64,000 nt of DNA from Pseudomonadota bacterium (lineage in GTDB: Bacteria; Pseudomonadota; Alphaproteobacteria; Rhizobiales; Xanthobacteraceae). The translations under genes were made by a program, and so were the position numbers. Positions 42,369 to 51,994 of the stretch are shown here, one piece after another; positions within the stretch are counted from its first letter, which is position 1, and every line of letters starts with the position of its first letter. The DNA lies in assembly GCA_023387735.1 (NCBI GenBank), contig JAEWHP010000040.1, positions 62,001-126,000 on the forward strand, written 5' to 3'. The notes beneath the pieces were generated by a model, which was not told the DNA's origin, made no database searches, and saw nothing but the letters and a program-made list of their open reading frames with translations.

Positions 42369-43529
42369 CTATCCTCGTCCCAGCGCGGTGGCGATCCTGA
42401 GCCGCATGGCGTTGAGCGCCGGGATGATCCCGGTGATCAGCCCGAGCGCGATCATCAGCGCCAGCCCCTGCAGCGCGATCGTCGGCGACACCGCGAAGGC
42501 CGGCACGACGCTGGAAAGGCTCGAGCGCAGCGCCATCGCGATCAGCGCTGCAATCGCAAGGCCCGGGATGCCGCCGAGCAGCGCCAGCAGCACGGACTCG
42601 CCGAGTATCATTGCCAGGATTCGCGGGCCCGAGAAGCCGAGCGTCTTCAGCACGCCGATTTCGCGCGTGCGCTCGCGGATCGACAGCGCCATGGTGTTGC
42701 CGACGATCATCAGGATGGTGACGAAGGCCGCACCCACCACCAGCAGCACGATCAGCGCGATATTGCCGAGTTGCGCCGCGAACGCCTTGCCGAACGCCTT
42801 TTCGGTATCGGTCGAGGTCTCGGCGGTGGAGTTGGCGAACATGGCGTCGATCGCCTTTGCCACGCGGTCGCTGTTCTCCGGCGAGGTGGTCTGCAGGATC
42901 ATCCAGCCGATGGTGTCCTTGCCGAACGAGCGGGTCTCGTCGAAATAGGGGTACTGGAACAGCAGAAAGTTGGTGTCGACGTGGTCGGCCTTGCCCTTGA
43001 CGATGCCGGCGATGGTGAGGTCCCAGGTGTGGCCCCCGCTCTTCTGGCTGAAGATGTTGCTGTTGAGCGGGATGCGGTCGCCGATCTTCCAGCCCCACTT
43101 CCGCGCCAGCCCGTCGCCGACGACGGCGCTGCCGCGGTCGCGCATGAAGGCCTGGAGCTGGTCGGGCGCGACCTCGAATTCGCTGCGATAGACGTCGAAA
43201 TAGGTGCTCGGCTCGATCGCGAGCGCCATGACGAAGTTCTTCGGGTCCTGGTAGTAGCCGCCGAACCAGTTGGCGAAGGTTACCTGGCGGACGCCTTCCA
43301 CCGCGCGGACGCGATTGAAATAGGCTATCGGCATCGGCTGGGTGAAGTTGATCTTGTTGACCGTGATCATCCGGTCCGCGGCGGCGCGATCCTCGCCGGC
43401 GTTGAAGGCGCGGTAGAATCCGGCGAGCACGCCGAAGATCATGAAGGCGATCAGGATCGACACGATCATCAGGCCGGCGCGCAACTTGCGGCGGAACAGG
43501 TTCTTCCGCACCAGGTCGAAGTCGTTCAC
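42369..43529 (-). CDS. ABC transporter permease, FtsX-like (MacB/DevC type)
   Basis: This 386-residue permease starts with a GTG whose last two bases form the TGA stop of the upstream ATPase gene (GTGA overlap). It has the same layout as the neighbouring permease: one N-terminal helix, a large periplasmic domain, and a C-terminal helix bundle with the FtsX motif RERTREIGVLKTLGFSGPRILAMILGESVLLALLGGIPG. The frame is open far upstream, but that part is shadow of the ATPase gene. It is translationally coupled to the ATPase. Confidence 0.87.
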   Translation of the reverse strand: MNDFDLVRKNLFRRKLRAGLMIVSILIAFMIFGVLAGFYRAFNAGEDRAAADRMITVNKINFTQPMPIAYFNRVRAVEGVRQVTFANWFGGYYQDPKNFVMALAIEPSTYFDVYRSEFEVAPDQLQAFMRDRGSAVVGDGLARKWGWKIGDRIPLNSNIFSQKSGGHTWDLTIAGIVKGKADHVDTNFLLFQYPYFDETRSFGKDTIGWMILQTTSPENSDRVAKAIDAMFANSTAETSTDTEKAFGKAFAAQLGNIALIVLLVVGAAFVTILMIVGNTMALSIRERTREIGVLKTLGFSGPRILAMILGESVLLALLGGIPGLAIAALIAMALRSSLSSVVPAFAVSPTIALQGLALMIALGLITGIIPALNAMRLRIATALGRG

Positions 43530-44224
43530 GCGGCAAGCTCCCGTTCGACGAAGCGGCCCTTGTCGAGGTGCAGGACGCGCCTGGCATAGTTTGCCGCCGC
43601 GGGATCGTGGGTCACCATCACGATGGTCTTGCCGAGTTCGCCATTGAGCAGTTGCAGGATCGCAAGAATTTCGTCGGCGGACTGGCGGTCGAGATCGCCG
43701 GTCGGCTCGTCGCACAGCAGCATGTTCGGATCCGAGACGATGGCGCGCGCGATCGCGACGCGCTGCTGCTGGCCGCCCGACATCTCGCGCGGCCGGTGCT
43801 TGATGCGGTCGGCGAGGCCGACCACCGAAAGCGCGGTCTGAACGCGCGCCGCGCGCTCCTTGCGGCTCAGTCGGGTGAGCAGCAGCGGCAGCTCGACATT
43901 TTGCGCGGCGGTCAGCATCGGCATCAGATTGTAGAACTGGAAGATGAAGCCGATATTGGCGGCGCGCCACGCGGCGAGCTGGCTCTCTGAGAGGCCGTCG
44001 ATGCGCTTGTCCGCGATGGTTATCTCGCCCGCGTCGACGGAATCGATGCCGCCGAGCAGGTTGAGCAGCGTCGTCTTTCCCGAACCGGACGGCCCCATCA
44101 CGGCGACGAAATCGCCGCGCGGAATGGCAAGATCGAGATGATCGAAGATCGAGATCGTTTCCTTGCCCTTGGTGAAGCGTTTGCTCACGCCGGCGAGGCG
44201 AACCATCGGTTGTTCGGCTGTCAA
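43526..44224 (-). CDS. ABC transporter ATP-binding protein (MacB/LolD-like)
   Basis: This 232-residue ATPase has Walker A GPSGSGKT, signature MSGGQQQRVA and Walker B LLCDEPTGDLD. The composition and length match the LolD/MacB-ATPase/DevA group. A TTG at 44224 is preceded by AGGAG at good spacing; the ATG six codons later (44206) is less well placed. It powers the two FtsX-like permeases encoded downstream, with the HlyD-type adaptor upstream completing an efflux pump. Confidence 0.92.
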   Translation of the reverse strand: MTAEQPMVRLAGVSKRFTKGKETISIFDHLDLAIPRGDFVAVMGPSGSGKTTLLNLLGGIDSVDAGEITIADKRIDGLSESQLAAWRAANIGFIFQFYNLMPMLTAAQNVELPLLLTRLSRKERAARVQTALSVVGLADRIKHRPREMSGGQQQRVAIARAIVSDPNMLLCDEPTGDLDRQSADEILAILQLLNGELGKTIVMVTHDPAAANYARRVLHLDKGRFVERELAA

Positions 44225-44259
44225 GTCGTTCTCCTCTCGGAATGCGGCGGGGCGCGCGC

Positions 44260-45324
44260 CTAGTTGGCGGCGGCTTCGGCGGCGCCATTGGCCCTGGCGT
44301 CACGCATGAAGTTCACCTTCACCGCCATGTCGGGCAGGATGCGCGGGTCCTTCTTGTCGAAGCGGATGCGGACCTTCACGGTCGCCTTCTCGCGGTTTGC
44401 GGTCGGTACGATCGCGATGACGGAGGCGGGGATGGTCCAGTCGGGATAGGCGTCCAGCACCGCGTTCACGGCGCCGCCGGGCGTGACGCGGCCGATGAAG
44501 GCCTCGTTCACATCCACCTCGATCTCGATCGAATCCATGTCGACGATGGTGCAGATGCCGGTGCGGGTGTAGCCGCCGACCGACATCGGTGAAATCATCT
44601 CGCCGGGCTGCGCGCTGCGGTCGACGACGACGCCGGCAAACGGCGCGCGGATCTGGTGCTTGTCGAGCACCGAGGCGCTGCGCCTGGCGTCGATCTTGGC
44701 GGTCTCGAACTGCGACTGCACCTGGCGTAGTTGCGCGCTGAGCACGCCGACCCGCGCCTGCGCCTTGGTCAGGTCGGCTTCGGTCGCGAAATTCTTCTGC
44801 GACAGGGTCTGCAGCCGCGACATGATGCGGGTCGCGTCCTGCAGGTCGGCATTGATCGCGGCAATGGCGGCTTCCGCAGTCTCGACCCGCGAGCGCGCGA
44901 GTTCATAGTCCTTCTCGGCCAGCACGCTGTCGAGCCGCGCCACGATCTGGCCTTCGGTGACCGTCATGCCTTCGTCGATGAAGACCTCGACTACCTTGCC
45001 GGTGATCTCGGCGGCGACGGTCGCCTTGCGGCGCGCCACCACATAGCCGGAGGCTGCCAGCGTGCCGCTTGTCCTCGCATTCGCCGCCGGCTGCGGGGAA
45101 GGGGGCGGAGGCTGCGACGCTTGCAGCTGTGTGGCCGGCTGCGCACTCTCCTTGAGGGAGTCCTGCTGGCGAAATTCGTAGACGCCATAGGCGGCCGCGC
45201 TTGCGACGACGCAGGCCATGAACAGCGCGGCGACCGGCAGCCAGCGGCGGCCCGGCGGTTTCACCCTGTCGGCGCTGCGATCGATCGTCAGCGATTTCAG
45301 CAGCTCGCTCTTGTCGTCCGTCAT
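44260..45324 (-). CDS. Efflux adaptor subunit, HlyD/RND-MFP family (MacA/DevB-like)
   Basis: This 354-residue periplasmic adaptor has a short cytoplasmic N-terminus, one transmembrane helix (about residues 25-46), a Pro/Gln-rich linker, and the lipoyl/coiled-coil/beta-barrel order of membrane fusion proteins (VARRKATVAAEITGKVVEVFIDEGMTVTEGQIVARLDS; IRAPFAGVVVDRSAQPGEMI). It is the first gene of the efflux operon. An outer-membrane channel gene is not in the window. Confidence 0.9.
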   Translation of the reverse strand: MTDDKSELLKSLTIDRSADRVKPPGRRWLPVAALFMACVVASAAAYGVYEFRQQDSLKESAQPATQLQASQPPPPSPQPAANARTSGTLAASGYVVARRKATVAAEITGKVVEVFIDEGMTVTEGQIVARLDSVLAEKDYELARSRVETAEAAIAAINADLQDATRIMSRLQTLSQKNFATEADLTKAQARVGVLSAQLRQVQSQFETAKIDARRSASVLDKHQIRAPFAGVVVDRSAQPGEMISPMSVGGYTRTGICTIVDMDSIEIEVDVNEAFIGRVTPGGAVNAVLDAYPDWTIPASVIAIVPTANREKATVKVRIRFDKKDPRILPDMAVKVNFMRDARANGAAEAAAN

Positions 45325-45694
45325 CGTTCATTTCCATCCGGCTGCGCGCTTGAGAATCCTGCGCGGCGGCATAGTTCGCGCTGGCATCCTCGGTCGCGGC
45401 CGGTTTGCATGTCTCGCCATGGAACGGGCCGTCGCCCACATTCTGGCGAGGCGCGCCCGGATTCCCTGTGAAATCTGTTCAATCCTCGCCGACGCCAGGC
45501 GGCATCCGTTCGAGGACGCGTGTAGCCCAAATCTAAAGCCTAACAGCGACGGAGGCAAATCCTGCAACCAGCGAGCGCGCGCGTCCGACTCAGCCCTCTG
45601 CCGGTTCGACATGATGGACGCGTTTTGCGGCCAGACATTGTCACGCCTGCGCCATATTCGCTTGAAGATCACGCAATCGCGGCGGCCTGAGTTC
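45325..45694. other. Upstream region of the efflux operon, no gene recognised
   Basis: These 370 bases lie between two reverse-strand genes and must carry the promoter of the efflux operon. The open frames in it are Arg/Ala/Pro-rich shadows. No repeat, hairpin or RNA gene was recognised. Confidence 0.45.
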
Positions 45695-46435
45695 TCACTG
45701 CGCCAGCGGCAGGCCGAGGCGGCCGACGCCCGGCAGCTTCAGCGCGGGCCTTCGGATGTCGAGCCCGACGACGCCGCCGAATAAATTGAGTTCGATCCCC
45801 TCGATCCATCCGACAGTCAGCCCGAGATAGCCGCCAAGCGAAGCGAACACGCCGGTGCGCGAGGCCGTGATGCCGTACCAGTCGCCGTGATACGGAAAGT
45901 CCTTGCCGATCGCGGTGGGCGGCAGCACCCCGTTCAATTCGGGTACTGCGTGCAGGATCGCCTGGATGAACGTGTTGGAGTTCGGACCGGGCCACGGGCT
46001 GTAGTCGCCGGTGGCCTTGAACTGGTAGTTCTCGATCACCGCGCGAATTTTCGGGATCAGCGGCTCGGCCGCTTCGCCGTCGACGCTCACCACCGTTTCC
46101 GGAACGGCGCCGAACCACCTGCCGTCCGCCAGAAATCCGTCGACCCGGATCGGTTCGCCCCACGCTGTATAGTCGTAGCGGCTGTAGCGCGTTGCGCCGT
46201 GCTCCTTCACCACGATCCAGGTGTGTACCGCGAAGATGCCGCGCCAGCGCACGGTGCGCGCCGCGAACACCCGGATCAGGGCCGGCGAATGATCGGAAGC
46301 TTTTGGCAGCAGGCCGGCGCTGGAGCGGTCCGCCGTCTGCCAGTTTCCCCGCCGGTCGCCGAGCCAATAGATCACGGCCGAATAGGCCACGGGAACGAGT
46401 ACGAGCAGGATGAAGATGAACAGGTATCTTTTCAC
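45695..46435 (-). CDS. DUF3750 family protein
   Basis: This 246-residue protein has an N-terminal membrane helix (about residues 4-25) followed by the DUF3750 domain (about 50-220). Typical text is FAVHTWIVVKEHGATRYSRYDYTAWGEP and GDYSPWPGPNSNTFIQAI. The HTW and PGPNSNTF blocks hint at a papain-like/NlpC-P60-related fold, but no activity is proven. It starts with GTG. No close operon partner is visible. Confidence 0.82.
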   Translation of the reverse strand: MKRYLFIFILLVLVPVAYSAVIYWLGDRRGNWQTADRSSAGLLPKASDHSPALIRVFAARTVRWRGIFAVHTWIVVKEHGATRYSRYDYTAWGEPIRVDGFLADGRWFGAVPETVVSVDGEAAEPLIPKIRAVIENYQFKATGDYSPWPGPNSNTFIQAILHAVPELNGVLPPTAIGKDFPYHGDWYGITASRTGVFASLGGYLGLTVGWIEGIELNLFGGVVGLDIRRPALKLPGVGRLGLPLAQ

Positions 46436-46589
46436 GGGCGGGGAGCAACCGGAACATGAGGGGCTGCCCTAATGTAACGATCCCGGTTCCGATTTCGAGT
46501 CCGCGGAGCATGCGGGCAGGCGAGCAACGGTCACCCGCTCGCGGAGGTCCAAAGGCTCAGCGGTACGCTTGTACGCCGATCAGAACCGC

Positions 46590-46883
46590 CTAGTTCAGGG
46601 GCAGCCAGGTAAGTTCGCCGGAGCAGCCGCAAGTGTTGCAGTGGGCGGGCAGGTCGAACGTGTTGGCGAGCTGCCATTCCTGCGACTCGTTGCTCCATTG
46701 GACGGTCGCGGAACAGGTGATGTCATCGGACCGGCACTGGGAGCAGACTGGCGTGGCACGCGTGGCCCGGGTTTCGTGGTGTCGCGCGGCGGGGGCCGCC
46801 TCAGGCGCCTGCTCGAATGGATTGCGAAGCAAAGTAAGTTTCAAGATGCTCCCCCGATCATCCCAATGTTCACTGCGGAACAT
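46590..46883 (-). CDS. Small zinc-ribbon-like protein (97 aa)
   Basis: The C-terminal half has a CxxC pair and further Cys residues (VCSQCRSDDITC, then HCNTCGCSGEL), consistent with a zinc ribbon. The N-terminal half is a polar linker. The ATG at 46883 has GGAG only two bases upstream, so the start is uncertain; the frame extends to 47051. Proteins like this are common and uncharacterised in Bradyrhizobium. The function is unknown, perhaps nucleic acid or protein binding. Confidence 0.6.
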   Translation of the reverse strand: MFRSEHWDDRGSILKLTLLRNPFEQAPEAAPAARHHETRATRATPVCSQCRSDDITCSATVQWSNESQEWQLANTFDLPAHCNTCGCSGELTWLPLN

Positions 46884-47120
46884 AACTCCGGACGGTTTGG
46901 CTGTCTTCAGCGCGCGGCGCGCCTGCTTGTGGAATTCACCAGAATTTAATGATTCGCAAGACGGCTGATATCGGTCCGGATAGCGGATAATCTGGGGCTT
47001 TGAGAAGGCTGCCCGGTCCCGGTTCGCCAGGGGAACCGAGCCTGCTCCCACGCGTTCATCCTCGCGGCCGGCGAGCGCCGGCCCGTAAACCTGCGTCTAT
47101 TTCCGAGCGCCCGAGGTGTC

Positions 47121-49214
47121 GTGCTCCAAAGCTCATCCATTCTCCTGCCCGGCGACACCGTCTGGAAGAAGTGCAAGACCGGGCGGCTGGCCGTCCTCAA
47201 CGACGCCGCCGCCTACTTCGCCGCGCTGCGCGAAGCTTTGCTGCTCGCCACGGATCGGGTCTATATCATCGGCTGGGACATCCATAGCCAGACCCGCTTC
47301 GTCGGGCCGTCCGGCCATGCCGATGACGGCTTTCCCGAAGAGCTCGGTCCGTTTCTCAAGGCGTTGCTGCAAGCGAGGCCCGACCTGCGGATTGACGTGC
47401 TGAGCTGGGATTTCCCGGCGCTCTACGCTGCGGAACGCGAGTGGAGTTCTCCGGCGAAGTTCATGTCCGACACGTCGGACCGGCTTCGCTTTTGCTTCGA
47501 TGCCAGCCTTCCGCTCGGTTCGGCCCAGCACCAGAAGATCGTCGTCATCGACGGGGCGGTGGCATTTTCCGGCGGGCTCGATCTGACGATCCGGCGCTGG
47601 GACACCAGCGAGCACGCCGCCGGCAATCCGCACCGGGCCGATCCCGACGGCAAGCCATACCCGCCGTTTCACGATGTCCAGTGCATGGTCGATGGCGAAG
47701 CTGCCGCCGCCCTCCTGGAACTGGTCGAGAACCGATGGCGGGCCGCGGGCTGCACGGTCGAAGATGCCACCGTGCCGGCTGGCGACCGCTGGCCGGCCTC
47801 GGTGCCGGTTCAGGCCCGCGACATCGTTGCCGGCATCGCGCGGACCGAGGTCAAGACCGCAAGCGCTCCCGGCGTGGGCGAGGTCGCGCGGCTGTTCGAG
47901 GCCACCATCAACGCGGCAAACCGCTTCATCTATATCGAGAACCAGTTCACCAGCACCACCGAGATCGCCCGCCTGCTGGTGCAGCGGATGCTGGATGTGC
48001 CCTCGCTTCACGTCCTGATCGTTACGCCCAAGATGCATTCGTCCTGGTTCGAGTCCCAGGCCATGCAAGGCGGCCGCGGCGGCTTCATCGATACGTTCGC
48101 CGCGGCAGGCGTCATGGACCGGATTCGCTTTCTCTATCCGGCGACGCGGGATGCAAGCTCCGTCGCCGCTGTCATGGTGCACAGCAAGGTGATGATCGTC
48201 GACGATTGCCTGCTGCGCATAGGCTCCGCCAACCTCAACAACCGCTCGATGGGCGCGGATACCGAGTGCGATCTCGCCTTCGAGGCGACATCCGAGGAAC
48301 ATCGGCAATTCATCGTCCAGCTTCGCCGCGGGCTGATCGGCCATTTCTGCGGCGTTACCGAGCAGGAGATCGAAAACAACGAAGCGGACCTTCTTGGATA
48401 TCTCGACCGGCTGTCGGGGGACGACAGGAAAAAATCGCTGCAGCCGATCGACCCGAGCAGCCAGTTCGGCAGCGTAGCCAGTATCGTGCAGCCCGTCGCT
48501 GATCCCAGGGAACCTCTCGGTCTGGAGCGTGCCGCCAATCGCATGCTGACGCTGCGGACGGTGCTCGCCGTATCCGGACTGGCTGCGGCGCTCGTCGGCC
48601 TCGCGCTGGTCTGGCAATATACCTCGCTGCGCGACTTCACCGAGATCGGCCTCGTGTCCTCGGTCATCTCGCGGTCGGAATTTGCGCCGCTGCTGGCAAT
48701 TGCCGCCTTCGTCGTCGGCGGCCTGGTGGTGTTTCCTGTCGTTGTCCTGATCGCCGCGACGGCCGCGGCGCTCGGACCATGGCTGGGATTTGTCAGCGCC
48801 GGCACCGGCGTGCTTCTCAGTGCGCTCGTTCTGTTCGGCATTGGCCGGGTGCTCGGCCATGCGCGGCTGCAGCGGCTGCTCGGGCGCCGCTCGTTGCGGG
48901 TACAGAACCGCATCGTCGGCAAGGGGGTCGTCGCCGTCGCCATGATCCGCATGGTGCCGATCGCCCCGTTCTCGATCGTGAACGTGGTCGCAGGCGCGAG
49001 CAAGCTGAGCTTGCGGGATTACCTGCTCGGAACGGCGCTCGGCATGCTCCCGGGCATCGTCGTGATGGCCGTATTGGGGGCGCAGATCGCGGACCTGGCC
49101 CGCGATGCTTCATGGGGGAACGTGCTGCTGCTTGGCCTTGCGATCGTTGCCTGGATCGCGCTGTGCCTCGGCGTGCAGTTCCTGGTGACGTGGCTGGCGG
49201 GAAGAAGGAAGTGA
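47121..49214 (+). CDS. Phospholipase D family protein fused to a VTT/DedA-like membrane domain
   Basis: This 697-residue protein has an N-terminal PLD domain with both HKD motifs: H137-Q-K139-x4-D144 in HQKIVVIDG, and H354-S-K356-x4-D361 in HSKVMIVDD, each followed by the usual small-residue block (FSGG, IGSANLNNRS). The C-terminal domain (about 475-690) has five to six hydrophobic helices of the VTT/TVP38/DedA type (SVISRSEFAPLLAIAAFVVGGLVVFPV; MIRMVPIAPFSIVNVVAGASKL). It probably cuts or transfers phosphatidyl groups at the membrane. The GTG start has GAGG four bases upstream. Its stop overlaps the next gene start as GTGA. Confidence 0.88.
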   Translation: MLQSSSILLPGDTVWKKCKTGRLAVLNDAAAYFAALREALLLATDRVYIIGWDIHSQTRFVGPSGHADDGFPEELGPFLKALLQARPDLRIDVLSWDFPALYAAEREWSSPAKFMSDTSDRLRFCFDASLPLGSAQHQKIVVIDGAVAFSGGLDLTIRRWDTSEHAAGNPHRADPDGKPYPPFHDVQCMVDGEAAAALLELVENRWRAAGCTVEDATVPAGDRWPASVPVQARDIVAGIARTEVKTASAPGVGEVARLFEATINAANRFIYIENQFTSTTEIARLLVQRMLDVPSLHVLIVTPKMHSSWFESQAMQGGRGGFIDTFAAAGVMDRIRFLYPATRDASSVAAVMVHSKVMIVDDCLLRIGSANLNNRSMGADTECDLAFEATSEEHRQFIVQLRRGLIGHFCGVTEQEIENNEADLLGYLDRLSGDDRKKSLQPIDPSSQFGSVASIVQPVADPREPLGLERAANRMLTLRTVLAVSGLAAALVGLALVWQYTSLRDFTEIGLVSSVISRSEFAPLLAIAAFVVGGLVVFPVVVLIAATAAALGPWLGFVSAGTGVLLSALVLFGIGRVLGHARLQRLLGRRSLRVQNRIVGKGVVAVAMIRMVPIAPFSIVNVVAGASKLSLRDYLLGTALGMLPGIVVMAVLGAQIADLARDASWGNVLLLGLAIVAWIALCLGVQFLVTWLAGRRK

Positions 49215-49897
49215 CCGGCAGCCTTCGCATCATGACGTGGAATGTTCACGGCACTTTCAACCTCAATCCGAAATTCGATCTCGACGGCGTCTGTTCGCTG
49301 ATCCGTCACTGGTCGCCCGATGTGGTCGCGCTGCAGGAGGTCGACTCCCGCGGGCGAACCGACGATCCCTTCATGCGGCTGGCCGAGGCCGTCGGCGACC
49401 ACCGGATCGACGCCCGGTCGATCGTCACCAAGGACGGCGATTACGGCCAGGCGCTGTTCAGCCGCTGGCCTTTCGCCGAGCCGCCCGAGGTCGTCGACGT
49501 GTCGTATCAGGAGCGCGAGCCCCGCCGGGCCATTGCCGCGCGCATTTTGTCCGATGTCGCGGGCGAGGTGAGGGTCGTTGCGACCCATCTGGGCCTGAGC
49601 ATTCATGAGAGGCACGCCCAGGCGCATGCGCTGGTCGATCTGGTAAAGCCGACGCGAACTTTCGTGGTCGGCGATTTCAACGACTGGTTCTGGGTTCGGT
49701 CGGTGCGGGGCGTGCTGGCCAAGACCTGCCCGGTCCGGACGCGGCTGCGAACCTTCCCATCGCTGTTTCCGCTGATGCGGCTGGATCGAATTTACGTCTC
49801 GCGCGACGGCGTGATCCGCCAGGCCTGGACCGATCGCAAGGCGCGCATGTTTTCGGACCATCTTCCCGTGATCGCCGACGTGGTTTTTCCGGATTAG
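49211..49897 (+). CDS. Endonuclease/exonuclease/phosphatase (EEP) family hydrolase
   Basis: This 228-residue EEP-fold protein has IMTWNVHGTFN (metal-binding Asn), VVALQEVDSR (catalytic Glu), VVATHLGLSI, VVGDFNDW (Asp/Asn) and FSDHLPVIADV (catalytic Asp-His). These are all five expected blocks. Such proteins cut phosphodiester or phosphomonoester bonds of nucleic acids, phosphoinositides or lipids. The GTG start overlaps the stop of the phospholipase D gene, so the two are translationally coupled, which favours a lipid substrate. The open frame upstream is a shadow. Confidence 0.87.
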   Translation: MTGSLRIMTWNVHGTFNLNPKFDLDGVCSLIRHWSPDVVALQEVDSRGRTDDPFMRLAEAVGDHRIDARSIVTKDGDYGQALFSRWPFAEPPEVVDVSYQEREPRRAIAARILSDVAGEVRVVATHLGLSIHERHAQAHALVDLVKPTRTFVVGDFNDWFWVRSVRGVLAKTCPVRTRLRTFPSLFPLMRLDRIYVSRDGVIRQAWTDRKARMFSDHLPVIADVVFPD

Positions 49898-50001
49898 AGA
49901 ATATTCTGCGCCAGTCAGGCGCCTTGCTCCGCGAGCCGTTCCCTGTAACGTTGTGGCAAATCCGGCCGCGAAGAGTTTCGAGAACAAAAAGGAAAACATC
50001 G

Positions 50002-51186
50002 ATGGGGGGAGTTCTGGAGGGCGTCCGCGTGCTCGATTTCGGGCGCTATATCGCGGGGCCGTACTGCGCGACCTTGCTGGCTGAATTCGGCGCGGAAGTG
50101 ATCCGCGTCGAAAGGCGCCAGGGCAGCGAGGACCGTTTCGTGGCGCCGGTCGGCGAAGGCGGCGAGGGTGCGCTGTTCCTGCAGGTCAACCGCAACAAGA
50201 AATGCATCACGCTCGATCCGATGAAGCCCGAAGGGCAGGAGGTGATGCGCCGGCTGGTCGCGACCGCTGACGTCGTCGTCGCCAATCTGCCGCCGCAGAC
50301 GCTACGCGCGATGAAGCTCGATTATGAATCGCTGAAGGCGATCAAGCCGGACATCATCCTGACCACGGCGACCGCGTTCGGCGGGCCGGGACCGTGGTCC
50401 GACCGCGTCGGCTTCGACGGCGTCGGCCAGGTGATGTCGGGCGCGGTATACATGACCGGCAAGGGCGATCCGCCGTACCGGGCCGCGGTGAACTGGGTCG
50501 ATTTCGGTACGGCGCTGCATTGCGCTTTCGGTACGCTCGCGGCGCTGATCGAACGCGGCAAATCCGGGCGCGGACAGGTCGTCGAAGGCGCGCTGCTGGC
50601 GACCGCGCTGTCCTTCACCAATGCATCGCTGATCGAACAGGCTGTCATCGCGGCCAATCGCGTGCCGACCGGCAACCTCGGCCAGACCGCAGCGCCGGTC
50701 GATATCTACCGCACCAAAGACGGCTGGGTGCTGTGCCAGGTCACGGGACACCCGCTGTTCATCCGCTGGGCCAAACTGATGGGCGAGGATCACTGGCTGC
50801 AGGATCCGCGTTTCGCCGACGATCTCAAGCGCGGCAACAACGGACCCGTCATCAGCGAGCGGATGGCACGCTGGTGCGCCGAGCGCACCACGGAAGAAGC
50901 GCTCAATGCGCTCGGCAAGGCAATGATACCCGCCGGCCCGGTGCTGAGTCCGCAACAGGCGCTGGAGCATCCGCACATCCGCGCCACCGGCTTCATGCAG
51001 GACGTCGAATATCCGGGCTTGCCGAACCCCGCGCCGACCGCGCGCGTCGCGGTGCGCCTGTCCGAGACGCCGGGCGAAATCGCAATGCGCCCGCCGACGC
51101 TGGGTGAGCACACTGAAGAAGTGCTCGGCAGCATCGGCTACGATGCGGGTGCGATCGCGCAGCTACGCAAGAACGGAATCGTGTAA
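50002..51186 (+). CDS. CoA-transferase, CaiB/BaiF family (class III)
   Basis: This 394-residue class III CoA-transferase starts MGGVLEGVRVLDFGRYIAGP. The expected catalytic Asp is in GFDGVGQVMSG. Substrate is unknown; it lies at the start of the aromatic acyl-CoA cluster but is separated from it by a repeat block of more than 800 bases, so co-regulation is not certain. The site AAGGA precedes the ATG at 50002; the frame is open upstream without a site. Confidence 0.88.
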   Translation: MGGVLEGVRVLDFGRYIAGPYCATLLAEFGAEVIRVERRQGSEDRFVAPVGEGGEGALFLQVNRNKKCITLDPMKPEGQEVMRRLVATADVVVANLPPQTLRAMKLDYESLKAIKPDIILTTATAFGGPGPWSDRVGFDGVGQVMSGAVYMTGKGDPPYRAAVNWVDFGTALHCAFGTLAALIERGKSGRGQVVEGALLATALSFTNASLIEQAVIAANRVPTGNLGQTAAPVDIYRTKDGWVLCQVTGHPLFIRWAKLMGEDHWLQDPRFADDLKRGNNGPVISERMARWCAERTTEEALNALGKAMIPAGPVLSPQQALEHPHIRATGFMQDVEYPGLPNPAPTARVAVRLSETPGEIAMRPPTLGEHTEEVLGSIGYDAGAIAQLRKNGIV

Positions 51187-51194
51187 TTGTACCG

Positions 51195-51277
51195 CGTAGG
51201 GTGGGCAAAGCGCAGCGTGCCCACCATCCAGTGCCGTGCTCGTTATGGTGGGCACGCTGCGCTTTGCCCACCCTACG
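51195..51277. repeat. Perfect 33-base inverted repeat
   Basis: The arms at 51195-51227 and 51245-51277 are exact reverse complements, with a 17-base loop. They contain GGGTGGGCAAAGCGCAGCG, a sequence I know as an abundant intergenic repeat in Bradyrhizobium. It begins nine bases after the CoA-transferase stop and can form a very strong hairpin, so it may end transcription. Confidence 0.85.
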
Positions 51278-51971
51278 AACCTTTGCAATGACCAAGTTGC
51301 ATCTCCGCTGCGACATATCAACCCGACGGGCAAATCAATCAAAAACCTGTCCATCCCTTCGCAAGAAAATATTCCGCTCGCGCCGTCGGGCAAATCAGTG
51401 ATGTAATTCCGCGCGTCTCACCCGTTACGAGCGGCGGCTCGCGATCGTCACGAACGCGCGGTGGGATGCGGTGGACGCGGATTGCGCGCAAGACGAAGGC
51501 GCATGATGCGTACGGCGAAGTCGTGTGGCCCTGACGTCGCGGTGCGCTGGCGTCAAGTTCTTGAGGAGCAAGCTCCTTGGGGGCGACGGAGGCAAAAGAG
51601 CCGTTCTCCGGGGAGATCACGTTATAAGCCGTAAAGCCACTGCGCAGGGAAGGCCGGAGTGTTTCCGCTGAACCTGTATGCTCGTGTGCTGGTTCTTCAT
51701 GTGCAATTGCACGCGAGACCGCGGGTGCAGCGCGCACCCGGTCTTCCCTGCGCCCTCGGATATTCTGGAGGGCAACGAAGATGCAAAACTTGGGCGCAAC
51801 GCGCCGCGAGATCGCGAACCCATATTCAGTTGTCGTCACCCGCGAAGGCGGGTGACCCAGTATTCCAGAGACGGCAGTGATTGAGCGGATAAGCCGCAGC
51901 GTACTGATCCCCGCCTTCGCGGGGACGACGAGCCCGGGTGTCGAAACGCCGCAAAACGCCGCTTCCTTGCA

Positions 51972-51994
51972 AAAGCTTGAAGTTTAAAATATAT
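51972..51994. promoter_or_regulatory. Putative MarR operator, site 1 (upstream of SDR gene)
   Basis: The core CTTGAAGTTTAAAA matches the consensus CTTKAAHYYTAAAR seen at three other promoters in this cluster. It lies 30-52 bases before the ATG of the SDR gene. This is the least palindromic of the four sites. Confidence 0.55.

Noticed and set aside
49924..50001. Upstream extension of the CoA-transferase by 26 codons
   Set aside because: No ribosome site before 49924 and an unusual Arg-rich start; AAGGA before 50002 and the family-typical opening fit the shorter form.
51659..51884. Short forward frames in the repeat block (for example MFPLNLYARVLVLHV)
   Set aside because: They lie fully inside a dispersed repeat that I recognise from other Bradyrhizobium genomes and are unlikely to be genes.
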